A stretch of DNA of 64,000 nucleotides. Source: Carnegiea gigantea. Taxonomy: Eukaryota > Streptophyta > Magnoliopsida > Caryophyllales > Cactaceae. Numbering within the stretch: the stretch's first letter is position 1; every line of letters begins with the position of its first letter. The stretch is taken from contig JAKOGI010000024.1 of the NCBI GenBank assembly GCA_029747015.1, forward strand, positions 1,742,003 to 1,806,002. The letters are read 5' to 3'. The notes below the pieces were generated by a model, which saw only the letters and a program-made list of their open reading frames with translations, made no database searches and was not told the DNA's origin. This document shows positions 10,843 to 21,216 of this stretch, piece by piece. Both the position numbers and the translations under genes were made by a program.

Positions 10843-11300
10843 TTACCAGAAACGCGCTTGGAATCTTTGATCCCAATCTAAGACTGTGTTTAAAGGGATC
10901 CTGTGCAGACGGACTATCTCCTTAACATACAATTGGGCTAATCTTTCAACTCCCCAAGTATCCTTAATTGGCAGGAAATGAGCCGACTTCGTGAGTCGAT
11001 CAACTATGACCCAGATAGCATTCTTTTTCGAGGTAGAAAGGGGTAAACCCATAATAAAATCCATTGAGATCGAATCCCACTTCCAAGTGGGAATTTCTAA
11101 GGGTCACAGTTCACCCACAGGTCGCTGATGCTCTACTTTAACTTTCTAGCAGGTTAAACACTTGTTCACATATTCTGCAACGTCTTTCTTCATATTATTC
11201 CACCAGAAGTATTCTCTTAGATCTCTGTACATCTTGGTGCCTCCTGGATGCACCGAACAACGAGTATTGTGGCCCTCTTCCAAGATCTGCTTCCTCAATC
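10843..11300 (-). pseudogene. Integrase N-terminal half
   Basis: The zinc-binding HHCC region lies at about 11280-11150: HNTRCSVHPGGTKMYRDL, then WWNNMKKDVAEYVNKCLTC followed by a stop. After another stop comes the catalytic core: [30 protein letters not shown] and [13 protein letters not shown] (usually SDRDPRF). The domain is complete in layout but carries nonsense changes, including the one at 10843-10845 just after ARFW. Confidence 0.88.
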
Positions 11301-12174
11301 CTTCATTTTTAGGCACACATAGGTGATTCTGGAACCGCAGGGTCCCATCATCGTGCTTTACAAATCCCAGAGACTTCCCTTTTTCTAAATTTTGCTTTAT
11401 TCATTAGAGTTCGGGATCACTTTCCTGGTTTAGTCGAATTTCTTCCACTAGGGAAGACCGTACGGTAAGTCCTGATAATTGAGCATTTGTTTACCCGTGG
11501 GACACTAATTGAATCCTAAAGTCCTCAAGTTCTCTCAAGAGGTTCAATTGAGTAATCATCACAATATTTGAGCTATGTTGCGCCTTCCTACTAAGGGCAT
11601 CCGCCACCGCATTTGCTTTACCGGGATGATATTGAATCTATAAATCATAGTCTTTAAGCAACTCAAGCCAACACCATTGCCTCGAATTAAGCTCCTTCTG
11701 AGTGAAGACATACTTTAAACTTTAATGATCAGTGTAGATCTTGCATGGTACCCCATATAAATAATGCCTCTAAATTTTTAGTGCAAAGACCACGGTTGCT
11801 AATTCCAAGTCATAAGTAGGATAGTTTTTCTCATACGACTTGAGTTGTCGAGAGGCATAAGCTACTACTTTGTCCTTCTGCATCAGCACGCACCCTAGAC
11901 CGTTCTTCGAAGCATCACTATAAACAGTATACTCCTTTCTTTCTATTAGTAACGTTAGGATTGGGGCGGTAGTTAGTCGCTGCCTTAGCTCCTGGAAAGC
12001 TTTCTCACATCTTTCAGTCCACTCGAATTTGTTCGCTTTCTTCAGTAGATTGGTCAGCGGTGAAGCTATTTCCGAAAAGTCGTTGACGAACCTTCGGTAG
12101 TAACCTGCTAAACCCAGAAAGCTTCTAATCTCAGTGACATTGGTAGGCCTTCGCCATTCTATGATTGCTTTCAT
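11300..12174 (-). pseudogene. RNase H and connection region
   Basis: The open piece 12174-11770 starts [34 protein letters not shown] (RT connection), then [20 protein letters not shown] and [32 protein letters not shown], the first three acidic motifs of the RNase H-like domain. After a stop, RHYLYGVPCKIYTDH and later YHPGKANAVADALSRK close the domain. Frame and order match Ty3/gypsy pol. The remaining bases to 11300 are a linker with several stops. Confidence 0.9.
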
Positions 12175-12948
12175 CTTCTAGGGGTCAGCTTCAATTCCTT
12201 CTTTTGTGACCACATGTCCCAAAAATACCACTTTCTCCAACCAAAATTCGCATTTGTTTCATTTGCCATAGAGTTGATGCTCCCTCAAAGCTTACAATAC
12301 TGTCCGCAAATGATCAGCATGTTCCTCCTTATCCTTAGAATAGATAAGGATGTCATCTATGAACACCACTATGAACTTGTCTAAATAGGGTCTGAAAACC
12401 CTGTTCATAAGGTCCATGAAGGCTACAGGAGCATTAGTGAGACCAAAAGACATCACTGTGAACTCATAGTGACCATACCTAGTCCTAAATGCTATCTTAG
12501 GAATGTCGTCAGGTTTAATCCTAAGTTGATGGTACCCTAACCTCAAATCAATCTTAGAAAACACTCGTGCTCCTTGTAGTTGATCAAACAAGTCGTATAT
12601 TCATAGCAGAGGGTATTTGTTTTTGATGGTAATCTTGTTTAACTCCCTGTAATCAATACATAGCCTTTAGGTTCCATCCTTCTTCTTGACAAACAACACT
12701 GGGGCACCGCATGGCGACACACTTGGCCTAATAAAGCCCTTCTGTAACAACTCATCTAGCTGAATCTTTAATTCCCTAAGCTCATTTGGGGCCATACGAT
12801 ATGCGGATTTAGAAATAGGTTGGGCTCTAGGAATTAATTCGATTCCAAAATGAATTTTCCTCTGTGGGGGTAGTCCTGGTAATTCCTCAGGAAAAACATC
12901 TTCAAATTCACAAACTACAGGTATGTTTTCTGCTCCTTTTTCTTTTGT
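12175..12948 (-). pseudogene. Reverse transcriptase
   Basis: This copies the genomic RNA. In transcript order: [18 protein letters not shown], stop, RLCIDYRELNKITIKNKYPL, stop, then the open piece 12591-12292 with [60 protein letters not shown] and [17 protein letters not shown]. The F[IV]DD catalytic box is intact (FIDD). Stops at the ends of pieces are single substitutions in the pol frame. Confidence 0.92.
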
Positions 12949-13557
12949 TTAGGTGTCAATAGCATAACACCAATATCCAATACACCCCTGACATAGCAAC
13001 TTACTTGCTTTCATAGCGGAAATCAAAGAATAAGATTTTGCCTCTCTCTGCCCATAAAAACAGACTTTTCTCCCGTTTTCATCTCTTAAGATCACCTTAA
13101 GATCTTCACAGTTGATTTGGGCCGTATAAGTGTGCAACCAATTCATTCCAAAAATGATATCAAAATTAGACAAATCAAATTGAATTAAATCCACAGGGAA
13201 GGTGGTTTCACCAATGGTGATAGGGATAAGTTTATAAGAGAAGGGGCACTCAATCACAGAATTGATGGGTAGCTTAATTCTATAGTTGGTTTCCATCCCC
13301 CTATTCTCAAAGCTCAATTGTACAGCAGATCGGGTAGATATAAATGAATGAGTGGCGCCCGAATCAAATAATATACAAAATGGCTTTAAATTTAAAAAGA
13401 GAGTTCCAGTGACTACCGTACCAGAGGTAGTAGCTTCCTTTTTGTTTATCACAAATGCTCTTCCTGCAACTGCAGGCCTTGAAGGTGGGGGTCCCTGGTG
13501 GAGCAGAGCCAAGGTTTTATTGTGCCCTTGTCTACAGCTTTTAGTCGTCGGGGGCAT
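12949..13557 (-). pseudogene. Aspartic protease of the polyprotein
   Basis: An open piece of about 200 residues. Key motifs are the active site LFDSGATHSFIS, and the flap-side FDIIFGMNWLHTYTAQINC typical of chromovirus protease. It lies one frame away from gag (minus-strand frame change just after the gag zinc knuckle) and in the same frame as RT, RNase H and integrase. The first residues printed from 13557 are out of register with gag's ACPRRLKAV, so the true join is a little downstream of 13557. Confidence 0.9.
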
Positions 13558-14516
13558 GCAGCGATGAAATGTTCAGGACTTCCACACCACATGCATTTGT
13601 TGGTGCCAACACAGCATTCAGGAGTGGTATGATTGGTTCTTCTACACTTCGCACAGGGTGCTGACGAGCCTACAGGATGGCTCTTAGAGGAAATAGGAGT
13701 AGATTTCTTCTAGTTCTAGTTCACACTTTCACTTAGAGTTCCTCGCTCAAACCCCTTTCTCTTGTGGTTGATTGGATTTAGTGCTCTCAACTCCGTTTTC
13801 ACTCGTTTCACTTTAGACACTCGCTCATATAGTTCTTGGTAAGTTAAAATTGGTCGCCCAGCTAACTGATTCCGAATATAGAAGGCCAGACCCTCGTCAA
13901 ACCTCCTCATTTTCAACCTTTCAGATGATACAAACTCAGGAACAAACCTAGATAATTCAGTGAACTTCCTGGCGTATTGCATCACAATCATAGTGCCACT
14001 CATCTTCAGCTTCATAAACTCTTTCTTGTTTTGCCTTTGGACCACAACTGGGTAAACTTTTGCCCATAACTCACTCAGGAATTTATTCTAGGTAAATTCA
14101 GGCCCTATGAGCTTATCCTTCACAGTATTCCACCAAATGTCAGCTTCACCGGTCAAATAATATATTCCAATGTTTACCTTTTTTTCTTCTGGCACCTCTA
14201 TCACTGTAAAGATTTTCTCCATTCCTCTTACCCATTCCTCCAATACCACTGGATCATAATTCCCATCATACACCTTAGGGTTATGCCGCGCTACCCTATC
14301 TACCACTTTATTCTCTTTAGGAGGGGTTTCGGCAGGTACTTGGGGAATTCGCTTCATCAATTCAGCAACTAAGGTTGCCCAGTAACTCGGGTTTCTTAAG
14401 TTGCTAGCTAATTCAGAGGGCAACGGTGGCGTGTCAACGTGTTGTGGCTCCTGGCACGAGGCTTGATCACCCGATCCCTGGCCTTGCTCCAAATTGTCCT
14501 CTACATGAACCTCCAT
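13558..14516 (-). pseudogene. Gag
   Basis: This is the capsid and nucleocapsid precursor. It starts at an ATG at 14516 (MEVHVEDNLEQGQGSG). A capsid-like core follows: DGNYDPVVLEEWVRGMEKIF, VNIGIYYLTGEADIWWNTVK, stop, MQYARKFTELSRFVPEFVSS, RRFDEGLAFYIRNQLAGRPI and TYQELYERVSKVKR. Near the end is a CCHC zinc knuckle, CMWCGSPEHFIAAC (13560-13605), after a Cys-rich CAKCRRTNHTTPEC segment. There are stops at about 14090 and 13716-13720. The length and order match Tekay gag. Confidence 0.9.
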
Positions 14517-15080
14517 GTTGTTTTACACTGACTCAGACATTCTGATCATACATTAAATGAAACAATTCAAACACTAGAACCTCCAGGCATATAAGATAAA
14601 TATGCCAATAAACACATAGAAGATGGCTCAAAGATTATTTCATAACTCAAAGCGTCATCATTTCATTTCGTAACGGCTTACATACATAACTGTTGATCTA
14701 TATACATAAGCAACAAAAGCATATTGCACCTAGCTGAGTAAGCAAGTCTAGCTCTAGCTCCTACCCTAACACTAAACACTAAATAGCTCTTAGACACTAG
14801 ATCCGTCACATGACCCCAAAAAAAAGACACAGGCCATGTCATCACGGTCGGAGAGGATTGGACTAGCTATAAACAATGTCAGATGCCACACAAAATATAA
14901 CTATCCTATCCAACCATACCATATACACATCCAGGGCTCAAAATGAAAACCACTAAACCAACCCCTAGAACCACCTAACGATTCCTAGATAGATCGTAAT
15001 CCGGGTCAGACTCATTATCAGGTTCTTGCCTGAATCGAAGCTGCTAGTAGATGCCTCTGACTCGGTATCACCGATCCCTG
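14517..15080. other. Leader between the accessory frame and gag
   Basis: Untranslated leader of the Tekay-like element, AT-rich with frequent stops in all minus-strand frames. Nothing further is recognised. Confidence 0.6.
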
Positions 15081-15806
15081 CTAGACCTGTTGCTCCTGCT
15101 CATGTTGTAACTCCAACATCAACTCATCGGCCTCCTGTTCCCATTGCTGTTGTACCCCCACCTCGTCAACGTCTTGATCCTCCTCGGGATCATGGCCCTC
15201 ATCCCCAGAACTAATCATCACTACATTTGGGGTGTCGGGGAGGTCTATCACCATGTGAGCCTCCCCAGAGCTATCGGGCATAAGTGGGGTTCCTGGTACG
15301 GGTGGGGAGGGCGGCCCCTGTGCTAGTGCTGGTGGGGAGGGTGGCCCCTGTGCTGATGCTGGGGCTGCAGGTGGGGGAGGCACCTGATGTGGTGGAAAAA
15401 TATGTGGTAACATCTCCATGGTGATTCCTCTCTGATCAAACTCTTCCCTTAATAACAACTTCGTAGCAGGAGTAGTCCATGCCCCCTGGGCCTGAAACCT
15501 AGGCCCATCCAAGCCTGGGTTCCCTGTTATCATAAAGTCATGATAACGATGCCTAAACTCCACCCACGGATCAACCAGGGGCAAGGACCTGAGCAATCTC
15601 TGTGCATGGACCGTAATACTGCGAAATTCAGAGTAAGGGTCCTGTGCATGAGCCTCTATACTAGCATGTAGTAGCACAGTGTGGGCAATCACAGATCCAC
15701 CCGACAACATATTAACACCATAAGGATCCATCCAACAAAGAAAACACATATATAAGAGGTATACATATCTATAAATAAGGAACATATAAATGGAAGCAAC
15801 TTGCAT
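15081..15806 (-). CDS. Open 241-codon frame upstream of gag in the Tekay-like element
   Basis: The frame has the same sense as gag-pol, between the PBS and gag, and is free of stops although gag and pol next to it have many. The first Met is at 15806, and a second one at 15731 (MDPYGVNMLSGG) may be the real start, giving about 216 residues. The first 25 residues of the longer form are hydrophobic and Tyr-rich. The middle (SEFRSITVHAQRLLRSLPLV, EFRHRYHDFM) looks globular. Two Pro-rich repeats (AQGPPSPP) follow, then MVIDLPDTPNVVMISSGDE and an acidic and Gln-rich C-terminus (DPEEDQDVDEV ... HEQEQQV). I do not recognise the family. It could be an element-borne accessory protein, a captured gene piece, or chance. 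Confidence 0.55.
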   Translation of the reverse strand: MQVASIYMFLIYRYVYLLYMCFLCWMDPYGVNMLSGGSVIAHTVLLHASIEAHAQDPYSEFRSITVHAQRLLRSLPLVDPWVEFRHRYHDFMITGNPGLDGPRFQAQGAWTTPATKLLLREEFDQRGITMEMLPHIFPPHQVPPPPAAPASAQGPPSPPALAQGPPSPPVPGTPLMPDSSGEAHMVIDLPDTPNVVMISSGDEGHDPEEDQDVDEVGVQQQWEQEADELMLELQHEQEQQV

Positions 15807-15923
15807 TCTAATATCATTACTACACTCCTAATATCACTCAAGCAATATATGATAGCCCCCTCACGACAACCATTCTCACCCCATAATTTCTACCTCTACT
15901 TTTCTCCAGAAAATCACAACCTG

Positions 15924-15936
15924 GGCCCTGATACCA
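15924..15936 (-). promoter_or_regulatory. PBS of Tekay-like element (initiator-Met tRNA type)
   Basis: On the minus strand, four bases inside the 5' LTR, it reads tggtatcagggcc, the plant initiator-Met PBS pattern. It primes minus-strand cDNA synthesis and fixes the element's orientation. Confidence 0.88.
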
Positions 15937-15940
15937 AATC

Positions 15941-18635
15941 TGTAACGCTCCAAAAATACATGATTCATTGCTTGCATTTACTTACTTGTATTTACCTACT
16001 TAAGTTCACTAATGAGAAATAATAACCCAATGAACGGGGCGTTAACGCTTTCCACAAAGGACAAGGCTTCCCTTATGCATGAAAACTTAGCCATAAACCA
16101 AAGTTTATCCTAAAAAGGGGCATTCACCATCATAATCACTCAAACCATTTAGTTATATACAGAAATGGTTCTAACATCCCAGTTACCCCAAGGATTACAC
16201 CAACATATATAATTTAGTTCAAATATACAGTTGTAATGCCAAAATACATAATTCCGTTCAAATATACAGTTGCAACACCAAAATACATCACAATATGATA
16301 TGATAGCATCTTAGCACTCATACACCGCCAATCACAGGGACAGTCCTGTGTCATTTATCCTTCAGCCTCCCTGCCCGCCTGAGGGCGGTTCATTGAACAC
16401 TTTCTTAAAGCAAAATATAAAAACATTCTGAACTGTGAGTTGGAGCTCAGTACATGCATTCCTATAATGATAAAGATTCCCTGAAAAGTTATTTAAGCTC
16501 ATTTTGTAATTCATTTTGATTTTAAAATAGGGAATGAGGCACATATAAAGCTAAATTGCCAATTATTATCTGTTAGTGCACCCCTTAGTAACTGTTACGA
16601 TCTGTGAATAGGTGTACACCTGCCAAGCCGACCGGGGGACCTGACCTGAAGCCGCGTGGGTAACTGGAGGGCAGTGCCCTGTAACTGATAACTGATGGGG
16701 ACACTAATTATGTGATAAAGCACTGATTAAATTGATTCATTGATGTACTTATCAAAACATTACGATTTCGATAAATACGTGTTGATTTCTAAAGATACAG
16801 GCAATGAATGTACCTGAAAGTATTAAATGCAAGTTCGCCGAGTAATAAGGTGCACTAAAGTGCAGAGAATGAAAGCTCAGGCCTTGATTCCGTTCAAAAG
16901 ATCATTATAGGAATATGAGGTCAGAAACGAACTTATTCTTATAATTGATACCTTTAAATAAAATTGGCTTATGAAGAATCTTTACAAACCAGTTCATAGA
17001 TTAAACTAAAATGATGAAACAATATAAACCATGGAAATGTGACTTAAGGCACGGTAGCAAGTTCAGAGAATAAGGGCTTATAAAGAGGGTATGGAAAGAA
17101 TAATTCACAACTTATGTTCCTGACCTCGAAATGAGACCTAAGACCCCAATATGAAAAGCTTAGGAAGTCCTCCAAAACTTTTATTAAGGACACATGATAT
17201 GCTTCTCACAATAGGGTTCCTAAAATGGGGCTAGAACACCAACATGTCAGTTTTGAGTCCATCCTACACAGATTCAGTAAAATGACCATAACTTTTTCCA
17301 CAGATCTCGGATTAATGCAATTCAAGAGCCATTTTAAAGCTAACACACTCATATATATACCCACCAAAAATCATAATTTTTAGCTTAGCCAATTATTACC
17401 AGTTTCATCTCAGATGTTGCCCAGTTTTTCTAGAAATTCCAACCTCACTGTTTAAGTTTGTTCCCTCACTTTTCACACAATCCTCAACTTACACCATTCT
17501 TTAAAAGCATGTAAACACACTTTCGTCCATCTCAGCATTATATAAAAACAACACACTCAATTTCACTTCATATTTATATCCAATAAAGCTCATTTTCTGG
17601 TCACATATACACATACCTCAAGTTCAATATTAGTTTGGTCCAAACCATGCATTATTGGATAATACCCTTACTTAGGGTCAACTTGAACTCACTCCCATCA
17701 TTCCAAAACACCAAAAACACCATAATAAACTTCAATAGATTAAAAGATGAGCAAAATTAAGGATAAAACAATCAATATCCAACACTTCAACAAGAACCTT
17801 GCATGATTAAGATAAAACCCTAACCCTAGTATCATCCAACTTCAACTCCACCATGATCCATCACCACGATAATTCTTAATTCAATCAAAACAACATAATC
17901 CACCCTTAAAACAGCCAAAACAAGAAGCAAAAACCAAAAATTCAAAGAACAAGATTGAAGTCACTTACTTCGAGCTTGAAACAAGTGGAGATGGAGATGA
18001 TATTTGGTGATTTTGAGGATGGAAGATGATATTCGGTGGAGGGAGGTGGTTGGAGGTTGCAATCCTTGCCAGGGGCTGTCCAAAAAGTGGTCTAAAAACC
18101 ACCGTAGAAGGGCTGCTGTTGCTGGCCTGGTTGCGCCGTGGGGTAGAGAGAAGGAGGAGAGAAGAAGAGAGAGAAAGTGTCTTGAATTTACTTGGTGCAA
18201 AATAAAAGCTTAGCAAAATAAATACTTGGCTGAGAATTAACCCTCAAAATCTACTTTTTACTAGGTATAATTAAGGCCAAACTAAGGGTAATTAGCTAAA
18301 CAAAGAGGATTAAGTCTTAGTGGACCGAAATTGGCCTTCAACGGGCTCGGGTTTGGAAAAGAGCTGAAACCGAGTGTGTTTACAAACTTTTTTTTCCAAA
18401 GCTCGAGATTAATTGGTTGTGGTGTCATGAAAAATAATTAAATCGCTTAATTCATAAATATCAAGGCCTAATATTGATATCCAGAATTTGACAAGAACAG
18501 AAATCCGAATTGCAAGGTGAGGGCCCATTTAAATTTTCCCAGTTGAAATAACAAAAAGCAATGATTTAAATGCAATGAAATTAAACATATGGATTAATGA
18601 AATGAATAAACATGATTTAGGGTGGGACTATTACA
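15941..18635 (-). repeat. 5' LTR of Tekay-like element
   Basis: This 2695-bp LTR starts tgtaacgctcc and ends gggactattaca on the plus strand (TG...CA). It is followed by the TSD gtcaa. It drives transcription on the minus strand. Its outer 33 bases are those missing from the partner LTR at 9968. Confidence 0.93.
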
Positions 18636-18640
18636 GTCAA
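18636..18640. repeat. Right TSD of Tekay-like element (gtcaa)
   Basis: Exact copy of 7320-7324, marking the insertion site in the hAT leader. Confidence 0.9.
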
Positions 18641-18943
18641 AATAAAATTATCTCATATCACAATTCATATTAAGTCTCCTTCTATTAGACAGCTCAACTT
18701 ATATAAAATTGGTTCACTTGTTTAATTTTATACTACCTTCTAGTGAATCCATGACCATTAATCATTATGAGTTGCTTTCAAAGTTCACTTGTTTAATTCC
18801 ATTAATTGGTTCATTTGTAAATTATTTATATATGCACAAACTGTGGCTAGGGGACCTAGTGGTCCAAGTAGACCATCTCCATGTTCTACAAATAAAAACA
18901 TGACACCACAAATCCAACTCCGACTCCAACATCTAATACCGAC

Positions 18944-19282
18944 GTGAATGTTGATTCATGTGGAACACCACATGGTACCGAGGATGGGGGGGATACATTA
19001 GTATTGGGAAAGCATAGGAGGTTCATATCTAAAATTTCGAAGCGTTGTGGTTATGTGGTTATGTGCGGCGTACCAAAGGCTATGTGTAAATATTATAAGA
19101 AAAAACTTGGCGGTGCTTCAAGAAATTGGACTAAGCATTTGAATAATCATCATAAAATTTGTCCTATGAAAAGACATAGGGATATTGCAAATGACATTAC
19201 CAAAAAGAAGTTGAATATAGAGCCTTCCGGTGATAAAAAAAGGGCAAGTTCTTTTGTTACGGATTTAATGAAGAGCTTATAA
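18944..19282 (+). pseudogene. hAT transposase, BED-finger exon (damaged)
   Basis: This is the N-terminal part of the hAT transposase that binds the element ends. It reads KHRRFISKISKRCGYVV, then AMCKYYKKKLGGASRNWTKH, LNNHHKIC. The BED finger normally has C-x2-C before KKKLGG; here the second Cys is Tyr, while the later His and Cys positions are kept. It ends at a stop after LMKSL. The next transposase piece starts 18 bp on, so one nonsense or frame change separates them. Confidence 0.88.
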
Positions 19283-19593
19283 GGAAGGAGCTTGCGCATA
19301 TGATCATAACGCATGAGTATCCTCTTTCTATGGTAAAGCATGTTGGGTTTAGAAGATATTCAAAGGCTCTCCAACCTTCTTTTGCCATGATATCAAGGAA
19401 TACACTTATAAAGGATATTCTCAAGGTATTTGACTTTGGAAAAGGTAAAACCATGAAGTTGTTGAGAAGTGTACAAAGCAAGGTAGCCATTACCATCAGA
19501 TATGTGGACTGCTCAAAATCAAAAATGTGGTCTCATAGCCATAACAACTCATTGGATTGATAGCTCATGGAAGCTGCAAAATCGGATTTGGAG
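19283..19593 (+). pseudogene. hAT transposase, catalytic-core start
   Basis: It begins MIITHEYPLSMVKHVGFRRY, then ALQPSFAMISRNTLIKDILK, DFGKGKTMKLL and SKVAIT. A one-base change then moves the frame to SDMWTAQNQKCGLIAITTHW, IDSSWKLQNRIW. The Asp of DMWT is the first catalytic acid of hAT transposases. The exon ends at 19593 inside an Arg codon that is completed by the next exon (RIW-R-FANVP). Confidence 0.88.
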
Positions 19594-19767
19594 ATATGAT
19601 ATTTTGCTTTTTACTTTAAACTCATTCATCACAATTTATTGATAATTTTTTCAAGATGTGAATAAAATATTTAGTTTATTGTATGATTTTTCACTTACTT
19701 TTAATTTTAAATACTTTTGATAAACTTTGAATTTTTTAATAAACTTTTTGGTTTGTTTTTCTTTTAG
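19594..19767 (+). other. hAT intron with a mutated donor site
   Basis: A 174-bp AT-rich insertion interrupts the transposase between RIW and FANVPYP. It ends in a T-rich tract and cttttag, a good acceptor. It begins atatga where gtatga is expected, so the donor G appears to be A. The Arg codon AG|G is restored on joining, which supports the borders. Confidence 0.75.
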
Positions 19768-20072
19768 GTTTGCAAATGTGCCTTATCCTCATATCGCCGA
19801 GAGCATTTCTGAAGAGCTTTTGAAGTGTTTTTCTGAGTGGAACATCAATAGAAAAATTTCATCTCTTACAATGGACAATTGTTCTTGTAATGATGCAATA
19901 ATTGACATCCTTCAAGATCGGTTGAATTTAAGGGCACTTCCCTTGAGGGGTAAGTTCTTTTATATGCATTGTTCTGCATATGTTATTAATATCATTGTTA
20001 AGGATGGATTACAGGTGATTGAAAGCTTAATTGAAAAGGTTCATGATAGTGTGGCATACTAGACAGCAACGC
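19768..20072 (+). pseudogene. hAT transposase, central core up to the AL1 insertion
   Basis: It reads FANVPYPHIAESISEELLKC, FSEWNINRKISSLTMDNCSC, NDAIIDIL, HCSAYVINIIVKDGLQ, IEKVHDSVAY, stop, TAT. TMDNCSCND contains the second catalytic Asp. The TAG at 20060-20062 takes the place of a conserved Trp (VAYW-TAT). Removal of AL1 joins TAT to PKRKETF at 26663 without any gap. Confidence 0.9.
20068..20072. repeat. Left TSD of AL1 (aacgc)
   Basis: The 5-bp sequence before AL1 is matched by aatgc at 26658-26662 with one transition. Confidence 0.78.
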
Positions 20073-21216
20073 TGTCGATCCACAGAGATGGCGTATGAGA
20101 TTAGGTTGCTTTAGAAGGATAAATTTTCTATGCTAAACTAAACCAAGACAAATAACTCGTTGCAAATTTATCGAACTAACTTTACAAATAATTAGAAATA
20201 ATGATTAAGAAAAAATTTCAAACATCAACACCAACTGGATTATAAGGTACCAATAAGTCATAACACTATCGACCTAACACTCTATGCAAATCAAAACAAT
20301 ACTAGCATTGATAATCAGCCGCAAGGAAAGGGGAAAAAAAAGGGAAGAATAGGGGACGTAGGATGAGCAATTGTAAATTCCTATAGTTCAATTCCAGCAT
20401 GAATCAAAACAAGCGTCAATACTGAACTTCAGTTCCAACCCAAACATATGAATTTAATGACACCGAAAGCCAAATATCGAAAGTTTAATTTGAATCGAAC
20501 AAACTCAGGCTCAATATCATGAAATGGTTGAAACTAACACCTAGATCTGAAGTTGAAATGAAGATTGAAAACTAAAGCCAAGTTCAAAAGCAAAATCTAT
20601 GGTCTTCTTTGTATGTGCTATCTCGACCTTCCTTTAATCCCCTCACTTTCAATTGCTTCGAAATGCCCGAATGATGATGATTAACGATGGATTATGAATG
20701 AGGAGACAGAAAGGAAGTAACGATTGGGAATAGGGAGATGGAACGCCATGGTCATGCTTTGTTTTAGGTCCTCTCCTTTCGGGTGTTGGGCTTGTGCGAA
20801 AAAGAAGAAGAGGAGGAAGGGGTGGGGAAAGAGAGCAGCAGGCTCATGTGATAGGGGCGTGATGTTTTAAGTGAGTAAGAAGCTGGGTTATTAAATGAGG
20901 GAACGAGTGGGCCGTTCCATGAAATGAGAGGAAGAAAAAGATGAGCAGTGGGGGTAGCTGGGCTCTGGCGTTGGGCGGGCAAAGGAGCGTGTGGGCTGAG
21001 GTCTAGGCTTCTTGACTAGGCTCGATCCTTCTTTTTTCCTCTTGTGCTCCTTCCTGGTCCGACACCATTTCCTTGCAACCTTCACACCCATTTTATTCAA
21101 CTCTCATAATACCTACAAAAATAATAAAAACACAGTAATAATCTAATTAACTAATTTATTATGAGTAAATATTAGGTAATAAAAGGGTATAAAATGTCAT
21201 AATTTCTAGTTTAACA
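20073..21216 (-). repeat. 3' LTR of AL1 (outer edge short)
   Basis: This 1144-bp LTR starts tgtcgatccac and ends tttaaca on the plus strand. It aligns with 25524-26657. The first 48 bases of the partner LTR (25476-25523) are absent, yet this end lies flush against the TSD and the transposase frame. Confidence 0.87.

Larger units (their letters stand above)
7325..18635 (-). mobile_element. Tekay-like Ty3/gypsy chromovirus
   Basis: An LTR retrotransposon read on the minus strand: 5' LTR 15941-18635, initiator-Met PBS, leader with an extra open frame, gag, protease, RT, RNase H, integrase, chromodomain, PPT, 3' LTR 7325 to about 9968. A perfect 5-bp TSD (gtcaa) brackets it. The C-terminal chromodomain, the PBS and the LTR length of about 2.7 kb fit the Tekay/Del clade. 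Several in-frame stops and one frame change in gag-pol make this copy inactive. The two LTRs are very similar by eye, so it is younger than the hAT that hosts it. Confidence 0.93.

Noticed and set aside
17961..18216. Open frames on both strands in the Tekay-like LTRs (also 9369-9663)
   Set aside because: GA-rich LTR block present in both LTRs, no protein motif, and different frames open in the two copies.
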